From: Propionibacteriaceae bacterium
GTDB lineage: Bacteria > Actinomycetota > Actinomycetes > Propionibacteriales > Propionibacteriaceae
DNA: 17,060 bases
NCBI GenBank assembly: GCA_003451975.1
Contig: DMIX01000139.1
Span: 1-17,060, forward strand
Direction of reading: 5' to 3'
The notes beneath the pieces are model-generated. The model was not told the DNA's origin, made no database searches, and was given only the letters and a program-made list of their open reading frames with translations. Below, in pieces: positions 7,688 through 17,060 of this stretch. A program made the position numbers and the translations under genes. How positions within the stretch are numbered: position 1 is the stretch's first letter; every line of letters begins with the position of its first letter.

Positions 7688-9213
7688 CGTTCGCCCTCCG
7701 AAACCAGGTAGGAGCCGGCATCACTGCTGGCCAGCCCCTGCAGCAGGGGCTGGCCCCAGCGGTCCTTCAGTGCGGCTTCCAGCGCGGCCCCCACCCGATA
7801 CAGCCGGTCGTCGGCCAGGGCCGGCGCCATGATCTGAAAACCGGTGGGCAGCCCGTCGTCGGGGCTGAGGCCCGACGGTACCGACATGGCGCAGTTTCCG
7901 GCCAGGTTGGACGGAATCGTGCACAGGTCCGCCTTGTACATCGCCAGCGGATCATCGACGCGTTCGCCCAGACGGAAAGCCGTGGTGGGCGTGGTCGGCG
8001 ACACCAACACGTCGGCTTGGGTGAACGCCGCTTCGAAGTCCCGGGTGATCAGGGTGCGCACCTTCTGCGCCGAGCCGTAATAGGCGTCGTAGTAGCCGGC
8101 CGACAGTGCGTAGGTTCCCAGAATGATCCGACGCTTGGCCTCGGCCCCGAACCCGGAGCCTCGGGTCAGGTTCATCACGTCCTCGACGCTGTTCACGCCA
8201 TCGTCGCCCAGCCGCAGCCCGTAGCGCATGGCGTCGAACCGAGCAAGATTCGAGCTCACCTCGCTGGGCATGATCAGGTAATACGCCCCCAGTGCATAGT
8301 CGAAACTCGGGCAGGAGACCTCGGTGATGACGGCGCCCAGCTCACTGAGCACCTCCAAAGCCTCGGCGAACCGCTGTTGGACGCCAGGCTGATAACCCTC
8401 GCCTCCGAGCTCTCGTACCACCGCGATCTTCATCCCGCGCACATCGGCGGCTTGCGCCGCCGCCACCACATCAGGCATCGCAGCGTTGATGGAGGTGGAG
8501 TCACGACGGTCCCAGCCCGCCATCACCTGGTGCAGCAAAGCCGCGTCGCCGACCTCCCGCGCACAGGGACCAGGCGTGTCCAAGCTGGATGCCATGGCGA
8601 CCACGCCATAGCGGGAAGTGGTGCCGTAGGTCGGTTTGACCCCGACCGTGCCGGTCACCGATGCGGGCTGGCGGATGGACCCGCCGGTATCGGTGCCCAA
8701 GGCCAAGGGTGCCTCGAAGGAGGCCAACGCCGCGGCAGATCCGCCCCCGGAGCCGCCGGGGATGCGATCGTTGTCCCACGGGTTGTGGGTGGCGAAGAAG
8801 CCAGAATTCTCAGTGGAGGAGCCCATCGCGAACTCATCCATGTTGGTCTTGCCCAACACCACGATGCCAGCGTCCAGTACCCGCTGGGTGATGGTGGAGT
8901 TGTAGGGCGGGATCCAGCCCTCCAATATCCGCGAGCCACAGGTAGTGGGCGCGCCGGTCATGGTGAAGATGTCCTTCATGGCGAGCGGGACCCCGGCCAG
9001 CGGGCCCAGCTCAGCACCGGCTGCCCGACGCTGGTCGACCCCGGCAGCGCTACTCAACGCCCGCTCCGCGTCGACATACAAGAAGGCCCGCACGCGAGGG
9101 TCGACCCGCTCGATCTGGTCCAGGCAGGCGGTGGTCAACTCCACCGAGCTGAGCTCACCGGCGGTCAGCCTCGCTCCGAGTTGGGCGGCGCTCTCCTGCA
9201 GAATCTCGCTCAT
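7684..9213 (-). CDS. gatA: Asp-tRNA(Asn)/Glu-tRNA(Gln) amidotransferase subunit A
   Basis: The glutaminase subunit of GatCAB, an amidase-signature enzyme that releases ammonia from glutamine and channels it to GatB. It has 509 residues. The Ser-cisSer-Lys triad is complete: Lys80 in PLAMKDIF, Ser155 in [13 protein letters not shown] and the nucleophile Ser179 in [10 protein letters not shown]. The amidase loop reads GGSGGGS rather than the textbook GGSSGGS. The changed position is next to, not at, the catalytic cis-serine, and as I recall this variant is common in actinobacterial GatA. The start (ATG at 9213) overlaps the gatC stop by 4 nt, and gatB overlaps its own stop the same way, so the three subunits are made in step. 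Confidence 0.97.
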   Translation of the reverse strand: MSEILQESAAQLGARLTAGELSSVELTTACLDQIERVDPRVRAFLYVDAERALSSAAGVDQRRAAGAELGPLAGVPLAMKDIFTMTGAPTTCGSRILEGWIPPYNSTITQRVLDAGIVVLGKTNMDEFAMGSSTENSGFFATHNPWDNDRIPGGSGGGSAAALASFEAPLALGTDTGGSIRQPASVTGTVGVKPTYGTTSRYGVVAMASSLDTPGPCAREVGDAALLHQVMAGWDRRDSTSINAAMPDVVAAAQAADVRGMKIAVVRELGGEGYQPGVQQRFAEALEVLSELGAVITEVSCPSFDYALGAYYLIMPSEVSSNLARFDAMRYGLRLGDDGVNSVEDVMNLTRGSGFGAEAKRRIILGTYALSAGYYDAYYGSAQKVRTLITRDFEAAFTQADVLVSPTTPTTAFRLGERVDDPLAMYKADLCTIPSNLAGNCAMSVPSGLSPDDGLPTGFQIMAPALADDRLYRVGAALEAALKDRWGQPLLQGLASSDAGSYLVSEGER

Positions 9214-9506
9214 GCTTCCTCCCCCAGGATCCGGGGCACCCGAAAGCGGCCGTCCTCCACCGAGGGGGCAGCGGCCAGCACGGCCTGCGTAGGCAAGGAC
9301 GGTTCCACCTCGTCAGCACGAAACACATTGCGCAACGGCACCGCATGGGAGGTAGCAGGCGTGTCCGGGCCTACCGCCTGTGAGACGGTGGCGACCGCTT
9401 GCAAGATCACCTCAAGTTGGGGGGCCAACTGTTGCAGTTCGGCCTCTGTGAGCCGGATCCGGGCCAATGCACCCAGTCTGGCCACGTCACTGGTAGTCAA
9501 CGCCAA
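9210..9506 (-). CDS. gatC: Asp-tRNA(Asn)/Glu-tRNA(Gln) amidotransferase subunit C, TTG start
   Basis: The small structural subunit that wraps the GatA-GatB interface. It has 98 residues, normal for GatC. It begins with [20 protein letters not shown], the family's N-terminal helix, and has the usual tail of acidic and proline-containing motifs ending RFRVPRIL. The best start is the TTG at 9506-9504, with CAGGAG upstream (GGAG 6 nt away). A second TTG two codons later is too far from that site. No ATG or GTG occurs at the expected N-terminus. The open frame runs on to an ATG at 9755, but that would add more than 80 residues unlike GatC and overlap the divergent ACT gene. First gene of gatC-gatA-gatB-helicase. 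Confidence 0.93.
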   Translation of the reverse strand: MALTTSDVARLGALARIRLTEAELQQLAPQLEVILQAVATVSQAVGPDTPATSHAVPLRNVFRADEVEPSLPTQAVLAAAPSVEDGRFRVPRILGEEA

Positions 9507-9561
9507 GACGAACTCCTGCTCAGAAATCAGTCCACAACCCTGGTCGGCGGACCGGTGTCTC

Positions 9562-9567
9562 ACTCTA
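9562..9567 (-). promoter_or_regulatory. Candidate -10 element for the gatCAB operon
   Basis: On the minus strand these bases read TAGAGT, which fits the actinobacterial TANNNT pattern. This would give a leader of roughly 50 nt before the gatC TTG. No good -35 hexamer sits at the right distance, so this is a weak call. Confidence 0.25.
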
Positions 9568-9577
9568 CCGGTGTGGG

Positions 9578-9604
9578 TTGACGCCTCTGTAACACCAATA
9601 GGCC
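9578..9604 (+). promoter_or_regulatory. Candidate promoter for the ACT-domain gene
   Basis: TTGACG (9578-9583) matches five of six bases of the -35 consensus. A poor -10-like TAGGCC follows at 9599-9604 after a 15-nt spacer. Transcription would begin at about 9610, which is the proposed GTG start, and the gene has no Shine-Dalgarno sequence. This is consistent with a leaderless mRNA. The -35 is visible; the rest is inference. Confidence 0.3.
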
Positions 9605-9609
9605 ACACT

Positions 9610-10236
9610 GTGGGGGTGTTCCTCGTACGCGTAGCCCTTCCTGACCGCCCCGGATCGCTCGGTTCTGTCGCCAGCGTCATGGGGCGGGTCGGAGCCGATA
9701 TCAATGCTGTGGAGATCGTGGAGCGGTACGAAGGTTTTGCCGTCGACGACTTCATGGTTGAGCTGCCTTCCGGGATTGCCGCGGACGCCCTGGTGACCGC
9801 CTGCGAATCCGAACCTGATGTGAAGGTGCTCTGGGTCTCCCACTATCCCGAAGCGTGGGGGCTGCAAGGCGACGTCGATGTTCTCAACGCCATGACCGAG
9901 GATCCCGACCACGCAGCCGAGATCCTCACGGTGCAGGCGCCTGCGGTGTTCCGAGTGGCCTGGGCGGTGCTGATCAATCGCAAAGCAGGCAGCGTCCTGG
10001 CCGCCTCCGAAATGGCACCAGATCTGGACGCTGAGGGCATTGCCGCCTTCGGCTCACTCACCGATTCCCAAGTCTGTGAACTCCCCGATGGCTGGATCCC
10101 CGGCTGGGGCGAGACCCTCATCGCGGTGGCGCCGCTTCGCAAGGGCCTGGCGATCGTGCTGGCCCGCCGAGGCGGACCGGAGTTCATCAAGTCCGAGCTG
10201 GCACGGCTACGGCATTTGGCGGCGCTGGCGCACTGA
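9610..10236 (+). CDS. ACT-domain protein of the gatC/ligA neighbourhood
   Basis: A 208-residue protein with an N-terminal ACT domain (about 2-75). It has the ligand-loop pattern ALPDRPGSLGSVASVMGRVGADI (shown in part: DRPGSLG at 12-18), followed by NAVEIVERYEGFAVDDFMVE. ACT domains usually bind amino acids. The second half (about 105-208) is an alpha/beta region, perhaps GAF-like (AVFRVAWAVLINRKAG; GETLIAVAPLRKGLAIVLAR), with no catalytic motif I can name. From memory, M. tuberculosis Rv3013 is an ACT protein in the same place between gatC and ligA. It may be a small-molecule sensor tied to glutamine or asparagine supply, but that is inference. The start is the GTG at 9610 or the GTG at 9616; neither has a good ribosome site. 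The open frame extends far upstream antisense to gatA and gatC, and that part is spurious. Confidence 0.9.
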   Translation: MGVFLVRVALPDRPGSLGSVASVMGRVGADINAVEIVERYEGFAVDDFMVELPSGIAADALVTACESEPDVKVLWVSHYPEAWGLQGDVDVLNAMTEDPDHAAEILTVQAPAVFRVAWAVLINRKAGSVLAASEMAPDLDAEGIAAFGSLTDSQVCELPDGWIPGWGETLIAVAPLRKGLAIVLARRGGPEFIKSELARLRHLAALAH

Positions 10237-10261
10237 TGCCCGCCGGATTCAGGCTCAGTGC
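10230..10261. terminator. Hairpin at the ACT-protein/small-membrane-protein convergent junction
   Basis: GCACTGA (10230-10236) pairs exactly with TCAGTGC (10255-10261). An inner GCC (10238-10240) pairs with GGC (10252-10254) after one bulged T, giving a 10-bp stem with an 11-nt loop. The outer arms contain the stop codons of the two converging genes. There is no T-run. The position suggests a two-way terminator. Confidence 0.55.
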
Positions 10262-10458
10262 AGCATGGTCCACATGTAGTAGCCGTACGCGATGATCACA
10301 CCGAGCACGACGACCAGCGCGCCGATGGCGAACCACCGATGGCGGCGCTTCACACGCGTGGCGGGCACCTCGATCGGCCCCCATTCGCCCAACGCGGGTC
10401 GCACCCGCGGCGGGGCTCCCTCATTGAGGTTGAGATTGGAGTTCAGACCTTCAGGCAC
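10255..10458 (-). CDS. Small single-pass membrane protein downstream of ligA
   Basis: A 67-residue protein with a GTG start at 10458, 9 nt after the ligA stop, so it is probably in the ligA transcript. AGGA lies 9 nt before the GTG. The first 35 residues are polar and Pro/Asn-rich. A basic patch RVKRRHR (35-41) comes next, then one membrane segment (about 43-64, FAIGALVVVLGVIIAYGYYM), ending a few residues later. The basic patch before the segment predicts the N-terminus inside the cell and almost nothing outside. It is not CrgA, which has two segments. I do not recognise it. The clean topology and operon position argue that it is real. Confidence 0.75.
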   Translation of the reverse strand: MPEGLNSNLNLNEGAPPRVRPALGEWGPIEVPATRVKRRHRWFAIGALVVVLGVIIAYGYYMWTMLH

Positions 10459-10467
10459 GCTGTGATC

Positions 10468-13609
<3,142 letters not shown>

Positions 13610-13683
13610 GACTACCCTTTCCTTATGCTCGAAGGAGTCTACCGAGCCGAGGGGGGTACCGGCTGCCGCGATGCATAGCGCCC

Positions 13684-13704
13684 GGGCTGGCTGCGCGCCA
13701 GTCC
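13684..13704. repeat. 8-bp inverted repeat in the mnmA/glgX divergent region
   Basis: GGGCTGGC (13684-13691) pairs with GCCAGTCC (13697-13704) around the loop TGCGC, with one G-T wobble. It lies about midway between the two divergent start codons and has no T-run. An operator or a leader hairpin is possible. Confidence 0.3.
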
Positions 13705-13788
13705 CCGCTCAGAACCCAGCTTCGGTTTCGGCGAGGCGGGTTTCATGGTCCACACTAGGCACACTCTCCCAACCTAAAAAGGCAGTAC

Positions 13789-15897
13789 ATGATCGAGCCG
13801 AACCCGGCACCCGAGGCCGTTCTCGGAGCGCGCCTGGAGAACGGCGGAGCCAGCTTCTCGCTGTGGGCGCCGCGCGCTACCCGAGTCGAGTTGGCCCTCG
13901 TGGACGACGACGGCGAGCAGGCCAATAGCGACCTCAGCCGCGGGCCCGATGGCGTCTGGCACGGCTGGGTCGCTCAGGTCGAAGCCGGCCAGCGGTATGG
14001 CTTTCGCGTCCACGGCGCCTGGGATCCGCAGACCGGTCAGCGGTTCAATCCGGCCCGGCTGCTGTTGGACCCCTATGCGCGAGCGATCACCGGTGGTGTT
14101 GATTACGCCGGACCCATCACCGATCACACCACCGAATCCAATTTCGATCTCGACCCGACGGACTCCGCCGGTTCCGTGCCGTTGAGTGTGGTGGTCGCCG
14201 AATCCGACCCGCCGGTACCGCTGGCCCAACCGAAGCCGCTGGAGGAGTTGGTCATCTATGAGACCCATTTGCGAGGCTTCACCCGGATGCACCCGGCAGT
14301 CCCCGAGCACTTGCGCGGCAGCTACGCCGGCCTGGCATACCCAGCGGTCATCGAGTACTTGGCTGAGCTGGGGGTCAACGCCGTAGAACTGCTGCCGGTG
14401 CAGCATTTCGTCTCCGAGCCGTTCGTAGTCGGCAAGGGCTTGGTCAACTACTGGGGCTACAACACCCTGGGCTACTTCGCCCCCCACGCCCATTACGCCA
14501 GCACCGGGAGCCACGGTGAACAGGTCACCGAGTTCAAGACAATGGTGAGCGCGCTGCATGAGGCGGGTATCGCGGTGTTACTCGATGTGGTCTACAACCA
14601 CACCGGCGAAGGCGGCCACGAAGGCCCGACGCTGTGCTTCCGGGGCATCGATCATGCCGCCTACTATCGGCTCACCGACGACCGGCTCAACGACTACGAC
14701 GTCACTGGCTGCGGTAACTCCGTGGACACCTCCTCGCCGGGGGTGCTCAAGCTCGTCCTGGATTCGCTGCGCTACTGGGTCACTGACATGGGGGTTGACG
14801 GATTTCGATTCGATCTCGCCACCACGGTCATCCGAGATCGACAGCACCACGTCGATCAGGCGCATCAGTTCAAGGAACTCATCGCCGCCGATCCCGTCCT
14901 GGCCGGCAAGGTGATGATCGCTGAGCCCTGGGATCTGGGTCCCTTCGGCTACCAGGTCGGACGTTGGGGCCCGCACTGGAGCGAGTGGAACGACCGGTTC
15001 CGCAACTATGTGCGTGACTATTGGCGCGGCGCCACCCACGGTGTCGGCGAGTTGGCTACCAGGCTGTCCGGCTCCTCGGATGTCTTCGATCACGGTGGCC
15101 GTCCGGCGACCGCCTCGGTGAACTTCGTCACGTCCCACGACGGTTTCACTTTGCGTGACCTGGTCAGTTATGACACCAAGCACAACGAGGACAACGCAGA
15201 GAACAACGCCGACGGCAGCAACGACAATCATTCCTGGAACCACGGCGTCGAAGGCGAGACCGACGACCCGCAGGTCAACGCTGCCCGACAACGCACCGCT
15301 CGCGGCATCATGGCCACCTTGCTGCTTTCGGCCGGCATCCCGATGATCACCGCCGGCGACGAATTCGGGCGTAGTCAAGACGGCAACAACAACGCCTACT
15401 GTCAGGATTCGCCGCTGTCCTGGGTGAACTGGACCGTCGAGGCGGATTGGCAACAACTCACCGACCTGACCCGCGACTTACTGCAGCTGCGTCGGGACTA
15501 TCCGCTGCTGCACTCGCCTCACTGGCGGGTCCCCGGCGAAGTGGTCGACGCCCGCGGCGTCGGCTTGGGGCGCCCTGGCGTGAGTTGGCTGGCCGAGACC
15601 GGGACCGAGCTCACCGAAGACCAGTGGCGAGACCCGCAGCGCACCTTGCTGGGTTTGTATCTCAGCGACCCCGACCAAGCCGTGCTTTGCTACGTTCATG
15701 GCGGCCACGATCCGGTCGAGGTGACCCTGCCCGGGCCGGAGTATGCCCAGCGTTTGGCGTTGATCCTCAGCACCGGCGTGCCGGGCGAGCTCTCTGATGC
15801 CGAACACGCTCCGGGAGACACCGTCACACTGCCCGGACGCACCGTCGCGGCGTATTCGGTTGCGCTGCCAGTCTCCACAGCGCCAACAGGTGCGTAG
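13789..15897 (+). CDS. glgX: Glycogen debranching enzyme, GlgX/TreX type
   Basis: A GH13 isoamylase-type enzyme that cuts alpha-1,6 branches of glycogen or limit dextrins. It has 702 residues. An N-terminal CBM48 domain (about 8-100) includes ASFSLWAPRATRVEL and the glucan-enzyme motif AGQRYGFRVHG. The GH13 barrel spans about 155-560, with LLDVVYNHTGEG (264-275, region I), GFRFDLAT (338-345, nucleophile Asp342), IAEPWD (377-382, acid/base Glu379) and VTSHDG (447-452, Asp451). GDEFGRSQDGNNNAYCQD (523-540) is a strong GlgX/TreX signature. A C-terminal beta domain closes the protein. Met at 13789 has AAAGG about 7 nt upstream. glgE follows 41 nt downstream on the same strand, so a shared transcript and linked glucan metabolism are likely. 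It could also serve trehalose formation, as TreX does with TreY and TreZ, but those genes are not in the window. Confidence 0.96.
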   Translation: MIEPNPAPEAVLGARLENGGASFSLWAPRATRVELALVDDDGEQANSDLSRGPDGVWHGWVAQVEAGQRYGFRVHGAWDPQTGQRFNPARLLLDPYARAITGGVDYAGPITDHTTESNFDLDPTDSAGSVPLSVVVAESDPPVPLAQPKPLEELVIYETHLRGFTRMHPAVPEHLRGSYAGLAYPAVIEYLAELGVNAVELLPVQHFVSEPFVVGKGLVNYWGYNTLGYFAPHAHYASTGSHGEQVTEFKTMVSALHEAGIAVLLDVVYNHTGEGGHEGPTLCFRGIDHAAYYRLTDDRLNDYDVTGCGNSVDTSSPGVLKLVLDSLRYWVTDMGVDGFRFDLATTVIRDRQHHVDQAHQFKELIAADPVLAGKVMIAEPWDLGPFGYQVGRWGPHWSEWNDRFRNYVRDYWRGATHGVGELATRLSGSSDVFDHGGRPATASVNFVTSHDGFTLRDLVSYDTKHNEDNAENNADGSNDNHSWNHGVEGETDDPQVNAARQRTARGIMATLLLSAGIPMITAGDEFGRSQDGNNNAYCQDSPLSWVNWTVEADWQQLTDLTRDLLQLRRDYPLLHSPHWRVPGEVVDARGVGLGRPGVSWLAETGTELTEDQWRDPQRTLLGLYLSDPDQAVLCYVHGGHDPVEVTLPGPEYAQRLALILSTGVPGELSDAEHAPGDTVTLPGRTVAAYSVALPVSTAPTGA

Positions 15898-15938
15898 CGC
15901 GTCCTCGACATAGCGCTCGCAGGCGATAGGTTGGGGTC

Positions 15939-17060
15939 GTGAGCGAGAACACCCCGGTGCCCCGCAAACGGAAGGCTCCGGCCAAAGGCGGCCGGCCGGC
16001 CGCTTCCGGTCGAGCCGCCGCCGGCCGCACCTCCACGACCCGCACCGTCACCGGTCCCGACGTGAGCAAACCGACCGCCGCCGCTGCGATGCCGAGCCCC
16101 TCCCCGGTCCTCGATCTGGATCCAACCGGCGTCCTCCCCCATGGTTTCGGCCGTATCTGCGTGCGTGGCGTCTCACCCGTTGTAGAGGGCGGGGTGTATC
16201 CGGCCAAAGCCGTTGTCGGCGAATTGGTGCCCATCCGGGCGAAGGTCTTCCGCGAAGGACACGACGCGGTGAATGCCTCGGTGATCCTCACCGCGCCCGA
16301 CGGCACCACCCGCCAGCAGGCCATGATCGCCATCGAGCCTCGCGGTTTGGATCCTTGGGAGGCCTGGGTACGACTGGACCAGCGCGGCGAGTGGCATTTC
16401 CGCGTCGAAGGCTGGTCGGATCCCTGGGCCACCTGGCAACACAATGCCCACGCCAAGCTCCCTGCTGCTGTTGACGCCGAGTTGATCTGCCTCGAGGGCG
16501 CACAGCTGCTGGAGCGCGCCGCCCAAGCCGCCGAGCACGCTGGTGATTCGGTTCAGGCTTCGGTGCTCCGGGCCACCGCCATCGGGTTGCTTCCCGAACG
16601 CCCCGCCGCAGATCTGTTGGAGATCGTCAACGCCGGCGGCGTACGCGTCGCGATGAGCAAGTATGGCCCGCGCGAGCTGATCTCCCCCAGCCCGGACTAT
16701 CCGATCTTCGTCGACCGGGCTCGGGCCATGGCCGCCAGTTGGTACGAGTTCTTCCCGCGCTCGATCGGTGCGACCTATCACCCCAAGACCAAGAAGTGGA
16801 CTTCCGGAACCTTCGACACCTGCCACGCCCGGCTTGAAGAGGTGGCAGCGATGGGCTTCGACGTCGTCTACCTGCCGCCGATCCACCCCATCGGCACCGC
16901 CTTCCGCAAGGGTCGCAACAACTCGCTCAAACCTGCGCCGAGCGATCCGGGATCACCGTGGGCCATAGGCTCCGCCGCCGGTGGACATGACGCCATCCAC
17001 CCCGACTTGGGAGATTGGGACGCCTTCGATCGGTTCGTAGCCAAGGCCGCCTCCCTGGGT
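15939..17060 (+). CDS. glgE: Alpha-1,4-glucan:maltose-1-phosphate maltosyltransferase (3' end beyond window)
   Basis: An open frame of 374 codons running off the right edge. GlgE adds maltose units from maltose 1-phosphate to alpha-1,4-glucans, the core of the TreS-Mak-GlgE-GlgB route. The visible part matches the N-terminal domains (about 60-260) and the start of the GH13 barrel: SWYEFFPRS (267-275), MGFDVVYLPPIHPIG (305-319), FRKGRNN (322-328) and PWAIGSAAGGHDAIHPDLG (340-358), which are GlgE hallmarks. The catalytic Asp and Glu lie beyond the edge. Translation from the GTG at 15939 gives a basic, Ala/Pro/Arg/Lys-rich N-terminus of about 55 residues that precedes the conserved domain. Later in-frame starts (GTG 16062, ATG 16089) lack a ribosome site; the 15939 start has only a weak GGTTGGGG ahead of it. 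Identity is firm, the start less so. Confidence 0.92.
   Translation, partial: MSENTPVPRKRKAPAKGGRPAASGRAAAGRTSTTRTVTGPDVSKPTAAAAMPSPSPVLDLDPTGVLPHGFGRICVRGVSPVVEGGVYPAKAVVGELVPIRAKVFREGHDAVNASVILTAPDGTTRQQAMIAIEPRGLDPWEAWVRLDQRGEWHFRVEGWSDPWATWQHNAHAKLPAAVDAELICLEGAQLLERAAQAAEHAGDSVQASVLRATAIGLLPERPAADLLEIVNAGGVRVAMSKYGPRELISPSPDYPIFVDRARAMAASWYEFFPRSIGATYHPKTKKWTSGTFDTCHARLEEVAAMGFDVVYLPPIHPIGTAFRKGRNNSLKPAPSDPGSPWAIGSAAGGHDAIHPDLGDWDAFDRFVAKAASLG
15988..16003. repeat. 16-bp perfect palindrome built from GGCC repeats
   Basis: GCGGCCGGCCGGCCGC reads the same on both strands and lies in the codons of the low-complexity GlgE N-terminus. It is most simply explained by Gly, Arg, Pro and Ala codons in GC-rich DNA. 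Confidence 0.5.

Noticed and set aside
8739..8761. GGSGGGS in GatA as a lost catalytic serine
   Set aside because: The changed residue is the position after the cis-serine; Lys80, Ser155 and Ser179 are all present.
7420..9609. Giant extension of the ACT-domain protein antisense to gatA and gatC
   Set aside because: The translated extension is Arg/His/Gly-rich shadow sequence with no domain; the ACT fold begins at 9610.
9507..9755. Longer GatC starting at 9755
   Set aside because: It would overlap the divergent ACT gene, and the extra residues do not resemble GatC; TTG 9506 has a good ribosome site.
15896..15917. AGCGC/GCGCT inverted repeat between glgX and glgE
   Set aside because: Only 5 bp with a 12-nt loop and no T-run; too weak to call a terminator.

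Overview
The window is GC-rich, densely packed chromosomal DNA whose gene content and order point to an actinobacterium (Actinomycetota). The pointers are GlgE, a TreX-like GlgX, GatCAB, and the neighbourhood ligA / ACT-domain protein / gatC-gatA, which I recall from Mycobacterium (Rv3014c to Rv3011c). The SerC and SerA types are not the mycobacterial ones, so a lineage outside Mycobacteriales (for example Propionibacteriales-like) is plausible but not proven. I see no phage, insertion sequence, CRISPR array, tRNA or rRNA.

Layout. (1) Positions 1-1757, minus strand: a two-component-like pair, a NarL/LuxR-type response regulator followed with a 4-nt overlap by a multi-pass membrane sensor cut by the left edge. 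(2) 1758-2161: a divergent intergenic region holding a probable 49-residue gene and a small hairpin. (3) 2162-4422, plus strand: serC-serA, the first two steps of the phosphorylated serine pathway. It ends in a long imperfect hairpin shared with the convergent helicase gene. (4) 9506 down to 4439, minus strand: gatC-gatA-gatB-helicase, with ATGA overlaps between the gat genes and a directly abutting TGA/ATG between gatB and an SF2 helicase. (5) 9610-10236, plus strand: a divergent ACT-domain protein. (6) 13609 down to 10255, minus strand: mnmA-ligA-small membrane protein. (7) 13789 to the right edge, plus strand: glgX and the 5' part of glgE.

Functional themes. Serine synthesis; tRNA-dependent Gln/Asn formation (GatCAB) and tRNA wobble-uridine thiolation (MnmA); DNA replication and repair (LigA, SF2 helicase); and alpha-glucan metabolism, with GlgX debranching and GlgE building glucan from maltose 1-phosphate. 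Both convergent gene junctions carry a hairpin placed to act as a two-way terminator.

Most of the window is housekeeping, and I do not see a clear undescribed defence or biosynthetic system. The less explained parts are the membrane sensor with membrane segments on both sides of its coiled-coil segment, the 49-residue ORF, the C-terminal half of the ACT protein, the 67-residue membrane protein after ligA, and the basic low-complexity N-terminus of GlgE.
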